Source: Filimonas lacunae | GTDB taxonomy: Bacteria > Bacteroidota > Bacteroidia > Chitinophagales > Chitinophagaceae | Reading direction: 5' to 3' | Assembly: GCF_002355595.1 (NCBI RefSeq) | Contig: NZ_AP017422.1 | Coordinates: 372,001 to 436,000, forward strand | DNA: 64,000 nucleotides | Shown: piece after piece, positions 1-8,762 of the stretch | Position numbering within the stretch: position 1 is the stretch's first letter | Layout of the letters: the number at the start of each line of letters is the position of its first letter | Translations under genes and position numbers: made by a program | Notes under the pieces: generated by a model | The model's database searches: none | Told to the model about the DNA's origin: nothing | The model's input: only the letters and a program-made list of their open reading frames with translations

Positions 1-2
1 AA

Positions 3-437
3 ATAGTAGAAGATGTGCTGGTAAAGCTTTGGTACAACCGCCAAAACATAGCGGCCATAGAAAATCTGACAGTTTATTTATACGTAGCCGTTAAAAACCA
101 GTCGTTAAACGCCCTGTCGCATAAAGCCAAAGAACTCATCACCGCTTCTTACGATCAGCTCGATATTAATTTAACCCATACGGCTGTTTCGCCCCACGAT
201 TTACTGGTAACTGCTGAAATGATGCAACGGATGCAGCAGGCAGTAGATGCATTACCACCCCGCTGTAAAATGATTTTTAAACTGGTGCGGGAAGATGGTT
301 TGGCCTATAAAGAAGTGGCCGATATTCTCAACATTTCTATCAATACCATTGATGCTCAGATGGCTATTGCCGTAAAAAGAATTGCGGCTGCAGTGGCCGT
401 TCAGAAGCCTTCTTTCCGAAATCCCTTCCTTTCTTAA
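3..437 (+). CDS. ECF-type RNA polymerase sigma factor (5' end outside window)
   Basis: The reading frame is open from the first bases of the window, so the true start lies upstream and a GTG at 15 is only an internal codon. The visible part begins with the end of sigma region 2 (EDVLVKLWYNR, typical of Bacteroidota ECF factors). It ends with region 4, a helix-turn-helix (LPPRCKMIFKLVREDGLAYKEVADILNISINTID) that binds the -35-like element. It lies 102 nt upstream of a fecR-type anti-sigma gene and a SusC with an STN domain. That is the classic trans-envelope switch for a polysaccharide utilisation locus, so it probably drives the susC operon. About 145 residues are visible of the usual 180-200. 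Confidence 0.9.
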   Translation: MVEDVLVKLWYNRQNIAAIENLTVYLYVAVKNQSLNALSHKAKELITASYDQLDINLTHTAVSPHDLLVTAEMMQRMQQAVDALPPRCKMIFKLVREDGLAYKEVADILNISINTIDAQMAIAVKRIAAAVAVQKPSFRNPFLS

Positions 438-539
438 CCAGCCGGGCATAATTTTTTTAACTTTTTTTTGATTTCCTTTAGTAGATGATTGCAAAAAGCC
501 TGTCTATGGTAATGTTATGCTATAGACATAACTGGTCAT

Positions 540-1649
540 ATGAGTAATAATTCTAACCGGGTTTGGCTTTTAATGTCCCGTTGCTTGAACGGGGAAGCTT
601 CTGCAGCTGATGAAAATGAGCTGGAGCTATTGATGCAGGCAGATGAAAGCGTGCGCCAGCAGTATAACACTATGCGTGCATTATGGCGTAGCACCGCGCC
701 TGATACTTTCCAGGATAATATACACACAAGAGAAGAGGTAAATGTGGCCCGCATATTACAGCTGGCCAGGGTAGAAGAAGCGGTGGCAGCACCTGTTGTG
801 CCTGCTAAACGCATTTGGTTAACCCCTCAACGTGTTGCCGTTATGGTAGCGGCCGCCAGTGTTCTGCTGATAGCAGCGTACTGGCAGCTGGTGTACCGTT
901 CCGGCGATCGCAGGGTTCAGGTAATTGTAGCACAGAACGGAAGCCGCATGCAAAGCAAACTGCCCGATGGTTCCACTGTTTGGCTGAATGCGGGTAGCTC
1001 CATTTCTTATCCCGTCAACTTTACAGGATCGCAGCGTGAGGTGGAATTAAAAGGAGAAGGGTATTTTGATGTTGCCAAAAACGCCGGCAAGCCTTTTATT
1101 GTGCATACGGCAGGTATTGATATTAAGGTGTTGGGTACTGCTTTTAACGTGAAAGCATATGATACCGATAAAGAGGTAGAAACTACTTTAATCAGTGGTA
1201 TGGTGCAGATAAGCCGTTCCGGCAAAGGGCAACAGGCAACGCCTATTGTGCTGCATCCCGATGAAAAGCTGGTAATACCCCGTAAAAAGGTAATGGCTAC
1301 CGCACAAAAAAGTGCAGCCGTGGCCCCTGTTACTGAAGAAGACCTGCAACTGGCAGATTCTAAAATAATGCACATTAATACACAGCTACCATCGGCCGAA
1401 CTGGCCGAAACTGCCTGGATGCATAACAGGCTGGTGTTTAAAGGAGAAAGCTTTGGCGAGTTGGCTCCTAAACTGGAACGCTGGTATGATATAGCCATAG
1501 AATTTACTGCACCATCCCTGCAGGCATTGCGTTTTAATGGCTCTTTTGAAAATGAAACGGTGGAACAGGCTTTCGATGCTTTGGCAACGGCTGTTCCGTT
1601 CCGCTTTCAGATTCAGGGCCATAAAGTGCTGGTGATGGCAGATAAATAG
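540..1649 (+). CDS. FecR family anti-sigma factor with C-terminal DUF4974 domain
   Basis: This inner-membrane anti-sigma factor (369 aa) holds the adjacent ECF sigma until SusC signals substrate. Residues 1-95 form the cytoplasmic sigma-binding part. A single membrane helix lies near 97-117 (VAVMVAAASVLLIAAYW). The periplasmic FecR domain follows (about 130-250; LPDGSTVWLNAGSSISYP, GEGYFDV, VLGTAFNVKAY). The last 70 residues (LVFKGESFGELAPKLERWYDI onward) match DUF4974, which resembles the STN fold. It sits between the sigma gene and susC in the usual order. The ATG at 540 is the first in-frame start after the sigma stop. Confidence 0.93.
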   Translation: MSNNSNRVWLLMSRCLNGEASAADENELELLMQADESVRQQYNTMRALWRSTAPDTFQDNIHTREEVNVARILQLARVEEAVAAPVVPAKRIWLTPQRVAVMVAAASVLLIAAYWQLVYRSGDRRVQVIVAQNGSRMQSKLPDGSTVWLNAGSSISYPVNFTGSQREVELKGEGYFDVAKNAGKPFIVHTAGIDIKVLGTAFNVKAYDTDKEVETTLISGMVQISRSGKGQQATPIVLHPDEKLVIPRKKVMATAQKSAAVAPVTEEDLQLADSKIMHINTQLPSAELAETAWMHNRLVFKGESFGELAPKLERWYDIAIEFTAPSLQALRFNGSFENETVEQAFDALATAVPFRFQIQGHKVLVMADK

Positions 1650-1667
1650 AGAAACGATATTGTTAAT

Positions 1668-1730
1668 ATGAAAAAAAGAAAACCCATGCGCTATTTACTG
1701 GGCTATTTAAAAAATCTACATCCCAAATAA
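1668..1730 (+). CDS. possible 20-aa basic leader peptide in the susC leader
   Basis: A very short ORF (ATG at 1668, TAA ending at 1730) lies between the anti-sigma gene and susC. The peptide is strongly basic and amphipathic (MKKRKPMRYLLGYLKNLHPK). A perfect hairpin starts 12 nt after its stop. That arrangement could be a leader peptide of an attenuator, but an ORF this short can arise by chance and no conservation can be checked here. Confidence 0.2.
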   Translation: MKKRKPMRYLLGYLKNLHPK

Positions 1731-1742
1731 GTACAAAAAAAA

Positions 1743-1766
1743 CGGAGAATGTTGGCGCATTCTCCG
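1743..1766. terminator. hairpin, terminator-like in the minus direction, in the susC leader
   Basis: A perfect 9-bp inverted repeat (CGGAGAATG and CATTCTCCG) closes a TTGGCG hexaloop. On the plus strand it is preceded by a run of A (1734-1742) and followed by GAAAAA. Read on the minus strand it is therefore a stem followed by eight U, a good intrinsic terminator. No annotated minus-strand gene ends here, so it could end an antisense transcript from the susC 5' region, or act as a structured leader element of the sense mRNA. Confidence 0.55.
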
Positions 1767-1800
1767 GAAAAAGCAGGTTAAAATATCCAATTAAGCGTAT

Positions 1801-1822
1801 CCCAGCCCTTGGCGGGGCTGGG
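1801..1822 (+). promoter_or_regulatory. second leader hairpin before susC, same TTGGCG loop
   Basis: CCCAGCCC (1801-1808) pairs perfectly with GGGCTGGG (1815-1822) around the loop TTGGCG. This is the same hexaloop as in the hairpin 50 nt upstream, although the stems differ. It is followed by TTTCATT and lies 27 nt before the susC ATG. It may be an attenuator, an mRNA 5' processing or stability element, or a protein or sRNA target. The function is inferred only. Confidence 0.5.
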
Positions 1823-1848
1823 TTTCATTAACCCACAATTCTAAAAGT

Positions 1849-4800
1849 ATGAAATCTCCGGTAACGGATGCCAAAAAAACTTTGGTAAAAAAGCTATTGC
1901 TTCTAATGAAACTGACAACAGTGTGTATGCTCGCTTTTGTAATGAGTGTGTCAGCAAAAGGTCTCGGGCAACGCAAAATCTCTATTCAGGCAAAAAATGC
2001 TGATATCAGCACTATCCTTGCCAACATTGAACAAAAATCGCAGTACCGTTTTCTGTACAACACCAACCTGCCTGCTATTAAGCAAAAGGCAACCCTGAAT
2101 GTGCAGGATACGGAAGTGAGAGAAATTTTAGGCATGCTGTTTAAAAACACAGGCTTATCATTTCAATTCATGGAAAATAACCTGGTAGTAATAAAGGAAG
2201 GAGCAGCTGCCCCTGATGAAATTATTATTAAGGGTAAAGTTGTAAATGAAACTGATGGTCCGTTAGCAGGCGTTTCGGTACAGGTAAAAGGTGGCGAAAG
2301 AGGCACTACTACCAATGCGGAAGGTGCTTTCACCATTCGTGTGGATGATGCCAACGCTATACTGGTGTTTTCTTATATCGGTTACGACGCCAAAGAAGTA
2401 CCGGTTGCAGGAAAAAGCGAAGTATCTGTAAAAATGCAATTGTCTACTTCACAGTTAGACCAGGTAGTAGTAGTAGGTTACGGTACCCAGCGTAAAAGCC
2501 AGGTAGTGGGTTCAGTTGCCAAAGTAAGTGGCGCTGAAATCAGCAAGCAACCCGTTTTAACTGCGGCACAAGGCTTACAGGGTAAAACTCCCGGTGTGCA
2601 AATTATGGCTTCCGGTAAACCAGGCGATCAGCCGGTGGTACGTATCAGGGGTACCAACTCTGTAACAGGTAGCGCTGATCCTATCTATGTAGTAGATGGT
2701 GTTATTATGACAGATATCACTAACATCAACTCTACCGATATACAATCAGTAGAGGTGTTAAAAGATGCGAGCTCACAAGCTATTTACGGTAGCCGTGCTG
2801 GTAATGGTGTGGTATTAATCACTACCAAATCTGGTAAAAGTGGCCGTATGCGCGTTGGTTTTGATTCTTATGTAGGTTTTAAAACGCCCACTTCCAAAGT
2901 GAAAATGGCAGATGCCCAAACTTATGCAGCATACAGTAATGAAGCGTTGGCATATGATGGAAAAGCAGCTTTATTCAATTTAGATACTATTACTAACAAT
3001 ACAGATTGGTTTAAAGAAATCACCCGTAATGGTATGATGCAAAGTCATAACGTTAATTTAAGTGGTGGTACAGATAAAACCACTTATTACTTCAGTGCCG
3101 GTTATTTAAGAGATGAAGGTATTTTAAGAGGTAATAATTATACACGTGGTGTTATTCGTTTGAATAATGAGTACAAAGTGGCATCTTTTCTGAAACTGGG
3201 CCATAACTTAAACCTGAACATTTATAAAAATAACAATAAGCCTAACGAGTTTTCCGATGCTTACCGCATGGCACCAACTTCTCCTGTAAAATATGCAGAT
3301 GGCAGTTATGGTTACCTGAGTCAGTTAAGTATTGCTAACCCTGTTGCTGCACTGGATTATACCAATGATTTCAGCAATGGCCTGCGTTTACAGGGTAATG
3401 CTTATGCCGAGTTAACTCCGGTAAAAGGTTTAGTTATTCGTAGCAGCTTCAACTTCGATCAGTATAATGTAGATACTACCAACTACAAGCCCTCTTATTT
3501 TGTATCTGATGTTCAGCAAAATAAAACTTCGTTGTTAACAGTGGCTAATGGCAAAAGCTTCTACTATATATTCGACAACAACGCTACATACAGCTATAAT
3601 ATTAATAAGCATGAGTTTAAGCTAACAGCTGGTTATTCTGCTGAACGTTCCAGGTTGAGACTCAGTTCTTTTAACGAGCAAAATATTCCTAACCAGTCAA
3701 ACCTGTGGTATATAGGCCAGTTGGGTGATGTAAATACCATCACCGGAACCAGCAGCGGCACTATGGTGCGCAGGGCTTCCGGCTATAGCAGACTTGGTTA
3801 TAGCTTCGATCGCAGGTATAACTTTACTGGTGTGTTACGTCGTGATGGCTCCAGCAAATTCCCTACCGGTCAAAAATGGGGTACCTTCTATTCTGTGGGT
3901 GCTTCGTGGGTAATTTCACAGGAAGAGTTTATGAAAAATCAACGTGTTTTTGATAATCTGAAAGCGCGTGTAGGGTATGGCAAAGTAGGTAACGATAACG
4001 TATCCAGTGAGGTGGCTTACCTTAACCCTGTAGGCACCACCGGAAGTTATTATTTTGGTAGCGGTACTAATGTGGGCCAGGGTATCACTGTTAACCAGTT
4101 TATCAGTCCTAATGCTACCTGGGAACCTACCACTGGTTTTGATGCAGGTATAGAATTTACTACTTTAAACAGAAGGTTAACAGGTGAAATTGGTTACTAC
4201 TATAAAAAAACCAATGCTTATATCCCTGTTTCTTTAACATCTGTTACAGGTGATAAAGACAAAATCGTGTACGACAGAGCGGCTGATGTAAGTAACAGAG
4301 GTGTGGAAATTACCTTAAACTGGCAAGATAGAGTAAATGCAAATTTCTCTTACCATGTAGGCGCTAACGTTACTTTCAACAAAAACAATGTAGAGCGTGT
4401 AATTGGTTCTTTACAGTTAAAAGCGGGTGATCTGAAAAATGGTGAAATCACCACCTATACCGTTCCTGGCAGCCCCATCGGTAGCTTTTGGGTATACCAG
4501 ACAGATGGTATTTACAGATCACAGGCAGAGATTGATAATTCTCCACACTTTGATGGTACCCAACTGGGCGATCTTAAATATAAAGATGTGAATGGTGATG
4601 GTGTGTTAAGCGATGCTGACCGTCAGTTAGTGGGTTCTTACCAGCCTAAAATGTACTTTGGTTTTAATACAGGCTTTAACTATAAGAAATTTGATTTTTC
4701 TATTGACTGTTATGGTAACCTGGGTAATAAAATATATAACGGTAAAAAAGCTATTCGTTTTGGTAATGATAATATCGAAATGGCAAGAGCAGAAAACCGT

Positions 4801-5115
4801 TGGTCACCCACCAACCCTAATGGCACTAACCCACGTGCATCTAACGCTGTTCCCAAACCATCTACTTATTATGTAGAGTCTGGAAGCTTTTTCAGAATCA
4901 ATAACATCACTGCAGGTTACACTATTCCTTCTTCCAGCTGGCATTTAGGTATTAGTAGCTTGCGCGTGTTTGTTTCAGCGCAAAACCCAATTATTATTAA
5001 GAAGTATAGCGGTTACACTCCAGAACTGCCAGGTATTGCTACCGAAGCAGGTATTGAGTATAACATTTATCCTGTTACTTCTACTTACACTATGGGCGTT
5101 AACCTGTCATTCTAA
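1849..5115 (+). CDS. SusC/RagA-type TonB-dependent receptor with N-terminal STN domain
   Basis: This outer-membrane importer of oligosaccharides (1088 aa) works with the SusD partner downstream. After a long signal sequence ending near residue 37 comes an STN signalling domain (about 40-120; ISIQAKNADISTILANIEQ, LVVIKEG). A carboxypeptidase-regulatory-like beta domain follows (about 128-200). Then come the TonB-box/plug region (VVVVGYGTQRKSQVVGSV; IRGTNSVTGSADPIYVVDGV; VLKDASSQAIYGSRAGNGVVLITTK) and a 22-strand barrel ending in a C-terminal Phe (VNLSF). The STN domain explains the upstream sigma/FecR pair. The protein is full length for a SusC with STN. Start choice: the ATG at 1849 precedes a Lys-rich stretch and a hydrophobic core. 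Confidence 0.95.
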   Translation: MKSPVTDAKKTLVKKLLLLMKLTTVCMLAFVMSVSAKGLGQRKISIQAKNADISTILANIEQKSQYRFLYNTNLPAIKQKATLNVQDTEVREILGMLFKNTGLSFQFMENNLVVIKEGAAAPDEIIIKGKVVNETDGPLAGVSVQVKGGERGTTTNAEGAFTIRVDDANAILVFSYIGYDAKEVPVAGKSEVSVKMQLSTSQLDQVVVVGYGTQRKSQVVGSVAKVSGAEISKQPVLTAAQGLQGKTPGVQIMASGKPGDQPVVRIRGTNSVTGSADPIYVVDGVIMTDITNINSTDIQSVEVLKDASSQAIYGSRAGNGVVLITTKSGKSGRMRVGFDSYVGFKTPTSKVKMADAQTYAAYSNEALAYDGKAALFNLDTITNNTDWFKEITRNGMMQSHNVNLSGGTDKTTYYFSAGYLRDEGILRGNNYTRGVIRLNNEYKVASFLKLGHNLNLNIYKNNNKPNEFSDAYRMAPTSPVKYADGSYGYLSQLSIANPVAALDYTNDFSNGLRLQGNAYAELTPVKGLVIRSSFNFDQYNVDTTNYKPSYFVSDVQQNKTSLLTVANGKSFYYIFDNNATYSYNINKHEFKLTAGYSAERSRLRLSSFNEQNIPNQSNLWYIGQLGDVNTITGTSSGTMVRRASGYSRLGYSFDRRYNFTGVLRRDGSSKFPTGQKWGTFYSVGASWVISQEEFMKNQRVFDNLKARVGYGKVGNDNVSSEVAYLNPVGTTGSYYFGSGTNVGQGITVNQFISPNATWEPTTGFDAGIEFTTLNRRLTGEIGYYYKKTNAYIPVSLTSVTGDKDKIVYDRAADVSNRGVEITLNWQDRVNANFSYHVGANVTFNKNNVERVIGSLQLKAGDLKNGEITTYTVPGSPIGSFWVYQTDGIYRSQAEIDNSPHFDGTQLGDLKYKDVNGDGVLSDADRQLVGSYQPKMYFGFNTGFNYKKFDFSIDCYGNLGNKIYNGKKAIRFGNDNIEMARAENRWSPTNPNGTNPRASNAVPKPSTYYVESGSFFRINNITAGYTIPSSSWHLGISSLRVFVSAQNPIIIKKYSGYTPELPGIATEAGIEYNIYPVTSTYTMGVNLSF

Positions 5116-5127
5116 TAACTAAGTATC

Positions 5128-6621
5128 ATGAAACGCATTTATATTATAATAGTTACTGCAATCATCAGTTTATTTATTTTCTCAGCTTGTAACAAAAGCT
5201 GGTTAAACCCTGCGGCTGAAGGGCAGCTTTCTTCAGTTGACTCTTCTTTCCTTGACCCGGCTAATGCGCAAAAATTTGTAAATGCTTGCTACACCCAATT
5301 GTTGAATTGGGATGCATCCAGCTTTGCCTGGATTGGCGTTACCAGCATTGCTTCTGATGATGCAGATAAAGGCAGTTCACCAGGTGATGTGGGATCTGAT
5401 AAAGATCAGATGGATGCTATTACCTGGACGCCTACATCCAGCTCACCGGCAGGTGTATTCAGCGCTTATTTCTTAGGTGTAAACTATTGTAACGAGGCCC
5501 TGTTTAACGTTCCTAAATTTAAGCTGGAAACCAGTGTGCAGGAGCGGTATCTGGCAGAAGCTAAATTTTTACGTGCCTACTACTATTTTACACTGGTAAG
5601 AACTTTTGGCGATGTGCCTTATAAAGATACAGTGGTGGCTCAGGATGATGCTACTATCAGAAAGTATAACAGGCGTGTATCAAAAGATTCTATTTATGCA
5701 TTGATCGAATCTGATTTGAAATATGCTATCAGCATATTGCCTACCCGCGATCAGTTGAATGGTGAATATGGCCGTGCATCAAAAGGTGCAGCTACCGGTT
5801 TATTGGCCAAAGTAAGCATGTATGAGAAAAAATGGCAGCAGGCTTACGATTTAACCAATCAGGTGATTAATCAAAGTGTAGGTACCTATAGCCTGGTAAA
5901 CGATTATGCTACTATCTGGCGTGAAGTAGGAGAGAACAGTGAAGAGTCGTTATTCGAAATTCAAAGCAAGTCTACCAGTCCGTTTGCAGCTGTGCAACAA
6001 TATTCGCAGGTACAGGGCATAAGAGGTGGTACTTTCAATGTAACAAACGTATACACTGGCTGGGGCTTTAACACGCCAAGCACTGACCTGGATAATGCAT
6101 TTGAGCCAGGTGATGTAAGAAGAAAAGCTACTATCATACACATTGGCGATACCTTGTTTGATGGTGTAGTGGTAATTAATGCCGAAAATGCCATGTATAA
6201 CTATAAAGCTTACCCTAGCAATATTGCAGAAAGCTATGGCAACAACACTGATTACAGCAACAAAAACATCAGGATATTGCGTATGGGGGATATTTACCTG
6301 ATTAACGCAGAAGCTGCGAACGAACTGGGTAGCACCGATGTGGCGCAAACTTCCTTAAACAAAGTGCGTAACAGGGCTAAGCTGGGTAACACTACCGCAA
6401 CAACACAGGCAGATTTAAGAAATGCTATCTGGAAAGAAAGACGTGTTGAGTTAGCTATGGAGCATGACCGTTGGTACGATCTGGTGCGTCAGGGCCGTGC
6501 TGGTGTGGTGATGCGGGCCTTGGGTAAAAACTTTGTGGACGGCAAGCACGAGGTGTTTCCTATTCCACAAACGGAAATCAACTCCAGCAATAACGTGCTT
6601 ACACAAAACCCTGGCTACTAA
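5128..6621 (+). CDS. SusD/RagB family outer-membrane lipoprotein
   Basis: This surface glycan-binding lipoprotein (497 aa) caps the SusC barrel. The signal peptide ends in a lipobox (FIFSAC, Cys21). The TPR-rich SusD fold is recognisable: FLRAYYYFTLVRTFGDVPY in the N-terminal half, RMGDIYLINAEAANELG, and the C-terminal signature ERRVELAMEHDRWYDLVRQG followed by VFPIPQTEINSSNNVLTQNPGY. It starts 12 nt after susC and is surely co-transcribed with it. The ligand is likely the oligosaccharide produced by the downstream glucanase. Confidence 0.95.
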   Translation: MKRIYIIIVTAIISLFIFSACNKSWLNPAAEGQLSSVDSSFLDPANAQKFVNACYTQLLNWDASSFAWIGVTSIASDDADKGSSPGDVGSDKDQMDAITWTPTSSSPAGVFSAYFLGVNYCNEALFNVPKFKLETSVQERYLAEAKFLRAYYYFTLVRTFGDVPYKDTVVAQDDATIRKYNRRVSKDSIYALIESDLKYAISILPTRDQLNGEYGRASKGAATGLLAKVSMYEKKWQQAYDLTNQVINQSVGTYSLVNDYATIWREVGENSEESLFEIQSKSTSPFAAVQQYSQVQGIRGGTFNVTNVYTGWGFNTPSTDLDNAFEPGDVRRKATIIHIGDTLFDGVVVINAENAMYNYKAYPSNIAESYGNNTDYSNKNIRILRMGDIYLINAEAANELGSTDVAQTSLNKVRNRAKLGNTTATTQADLRNAIWKERRVELAMEHDRWYDLVRQGRAGVVMRALGKNFVDGKHEVFPIPQTEINSSNNVLTQNPGY

Positions 6622-6739
6622 CAGCACCAGGTAAACTGATTTGATAATAGAGCGTTGCGCATTGCATATTTCTTTGTTTTAGCTTATGGGTTAACGGCAA
6701 ATGATAATATACAATGCGCAACTTGTTTTTATACCATTC

Positions 6740-8059
6740 ATGATGAAGCAACTAATTACGATAGCGCTGGCAGTGTTACCATTGATAACACAGGCGCAAC
6801 CTAAAAAACAGTCATTGTCCGATACGGCTTTGCTGGAGCAGGTACAAAAGCAAACTTTCCGTTATTTCTGGAACTTTGCACATCCCGTAAGCGGCCTTGC
6901 CCGCGAGCGCAGCAACGAATCTTTTAGCTATGGTAATGAAGTTGTAACTACCGGTGGCTCCGGCTTTGGTATTATGGCCATTATAGTGGCTGCCGACAGG
7001 CATTGGATTACCAGGGACGAGGCGGTAAAGCGCCTGTTAAAAATAACCGGCTTTTTATGGAAGGCAGATAGCTATCATGGAGTGTTTCCGCACTGGTTAA
7101 ATGGCGAAACGGGCAAGATGATACCCTTTAGCAGAAAAGATGATGGGGGCGACCTGGTAGAAACATCGTTTCTGATGCAGGGGCTATTGTGTGTGCGTCA
7201 ATACTTTACTGCCAATACGCCTGACGAGCAAAATTTGCGTAACCAGGTAACCCTGTTATGGGAGGGAGTGGAATGGAACTGGCACACACGGGGAGGTATG
7301 GATTTACTGTACTGGCACTGGAGCCCCAATAACGGTTGGAGCATGAACTTTGAACTGAGAGGTTGGAACGAAACTTTAATTACCTACATACTGGGTGCTT
7401 CTTCTCCTAAATATGCGATCGATGCCAGGGTTTATCATAACTGTTTTGCACAAAGCAATCACTTTAAAAACGGGAAGTCTTTTTATGGTATCACCTTACC
7501 GCTGGGCTTTGATTATGGTGGTCCCCTGTTCTTTGCACAATATTCTTTCCTTGGGTTAGATCCACGCGGTTTAACGGATAGGTATGCCGATTACTGGCAG
7601 CAGAATAAAAATCATACGCTCATTAATTATACACATTGTGTACGTAACCCCAACCATTTCAAAGGTTATAGCGAGCGTTGCTGGGGGCTTACTGCCAGCG
7701 ATAACTACGAAGGGTATAATGCACATTCGCCCGATAACGATCTGGGGGTAATTACGCCTACCGCTGCTTTATCTTCTTTCCCCTATACGCCTGAACAATC
7801 CATGAAAGCGGTTCGCTATTTTTACGATTCAGTAGGTGCTAAAATATGGGGCGATTATGGTTTTACAGATGCTTTTAGTGAACAAAAGAACTGGTACGCT
7901 ACTTCTTACCTGGCGATAGATCAGGGTCCGGAAATAGTGATGATAGAGAATTACCGTACGGGTTTATTATGGAAGTTGTTTATGAGCTGTCCCGAGGTGC
8001 AAAGTGGATTACGTAAACTGGATTTTAAAAGCCCGTGGTTAAACGGAAATGAAAAATAA
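6740..8059 (+). CDS. glycoamylase-domain glycoside hydrolase, probable GH144 endo-beta-1,2-glucanase
   Basis: The protein is about 440 aa with a signal peptide (MKQLITIALAVLPLITQAQ). The start was placed at the ATG pair at 6740/6743, because an in-frame ATG at 6701 adds an uncharged stretch before the signal peptide. The body fits the (alpha/alpha)6 'glycoamylase' family PF10091: FRYFWNFAHPVSGLARER near the N terminus, the acidic patch RKDDGGDLVET, and WSMNFELRGWNET. Established knowledge: GH144 was founded on endo-beta-1,2-glucanases of Chitinophaga, which have this size and domain. The GH3 gene two positions downstream supports this. Assignment to GH144 rather than another PF10091 branch is inference. 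Confidence 0.85.
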   Translation: MMKQLITIALAVLPLITQAQPKKQSLSDTALLEQVQKQTFRYFWNFAHPVSGLARERSNESFSYGNEVVTTGGSGFGIMAIIVAADRHWITRDEAVKRLLKITGFLWKADSYHGVFPHWLNGETGKMIPFSRKDDGGDLVETSFLMQGLLCVRQYFTANTPDEQNLRNQVTLLWEGVEWNWHTRGGMDLLYWHWSPNNGWSMNFELRGWNETLITYILGASSPKYAIDARVYHNCFAQSNHFKNGKSFYGITLPLGFDYGGPLFFAQYSFLGLDPRGLTDRYADYWQQNKNHTLINYTHCVRNPNHFKGYSERCWGLTASDNYEGYNAHSPDNDLGVITPTAALSSFPYTPEQSMKAVRYFYDSVGAKIWGDYGFTDAFSEQKNWYATSYLAIDQGPEIVMIENYRTGLLWKLFMSCPEVQSGLRKLDFKSPWLNGNEK

Positions 8060-8747
8060 AAGTATGAACAGAACACAATGGACACGTAAAGGCAAACAGG
8101 CATTATTGAGCCTGTTATTGCTGGTAGTTACAGGTGTAAAGGCACAGCAGCCGCCTTTCTGGTACGATATTCAACAGTTTAAAAAATCGGATAGTGTACA
8201 GATGCCTGCTGCTAATAGTATTTTATTTGTAGGCAGTTCGTCCTTTACCAAATGGACGGATATGCAAACCTGGTTTCCCAACTATACCGTTATCAACAGG
8301 GGCTTTGGTGGTTCATCATTACCCGATGTGATCCGTTACGCGGATGATATTATTTTCCCTTATCAGCCTAAACAAATCATCGTGTATTGCGGGGATAATG
8401 ATCTGGCAGCTTCTGATACCGTATCTGCTGCTACCGTTGCCAACCGCTTTATACAGCTGTTTCAGCTAATACGCAACCGCATGCCTGCAGTAGAAGTGGA
8501 TTATGTTTCTATTAAACCCAGCCCCAGCCGTGCGAAGCTGATGCCCAAAATGGTGGAAGCAAATGTGCTGATCAAAGCTTTTCTGCGCAAACAGACTCAT
8601 GCGGGCTTTATTGACGTATTCACACCTATGTTGAATAAAAAAGGACAGCCCCGGGAAGAGCTGTTTGTAGAAGACCGCCTGCATATGAATGCTACAGGTT
8701 ATAAAATATGGCAGCAGGCGATACAACCCTATTTAATCAAAAAGTAA
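8049..8747 (+). CDS. secreted SGNH/GDSL hydrolase
   Basis: This 232-aa hydrolase has a signal peptide ending VKAQQ. Block I reads ILFVGSSSFTKW with the nucleophile Ser. Block II is NRGFGGSS, block III is CGDNDLA, and block V is DRLHMNATGY with the catalytic Asp and His. The family covers carbohydrate esterases and lysophospholipases. In a glucan locus it probably removes acyl substituents (for example succinyl or acetyl groups) from the glycan. The ORF overlaps the glucanase stop by 11 nt; an alternative ATG at 8064 would remove the overlap. It is clearly in the same operon. Confidence 0.88.
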   Translation: MKNKSMNRTQWTRKGKQALLSLLLLVVTGVKAQQPPFWYDIQQFKKSDSVQMPAANSILFVGSSSFTKWTDMQTWFPNYTVINRGFGGSSLPDVIRYADDIIFPYQPKQIIVYCGDNDLAASDTVSAATVANRFIQLFQLIRNRMPAVEVDYVSIKPSPSRAKLMPKMVEANVLIKAFLRKQTHAGFIDVFTPMLNKKGQPREELFVEDRLHMNATGYKIWQQAIQPYLIKK

Positions 8748-8762
8748 ACACAGGATATACAG

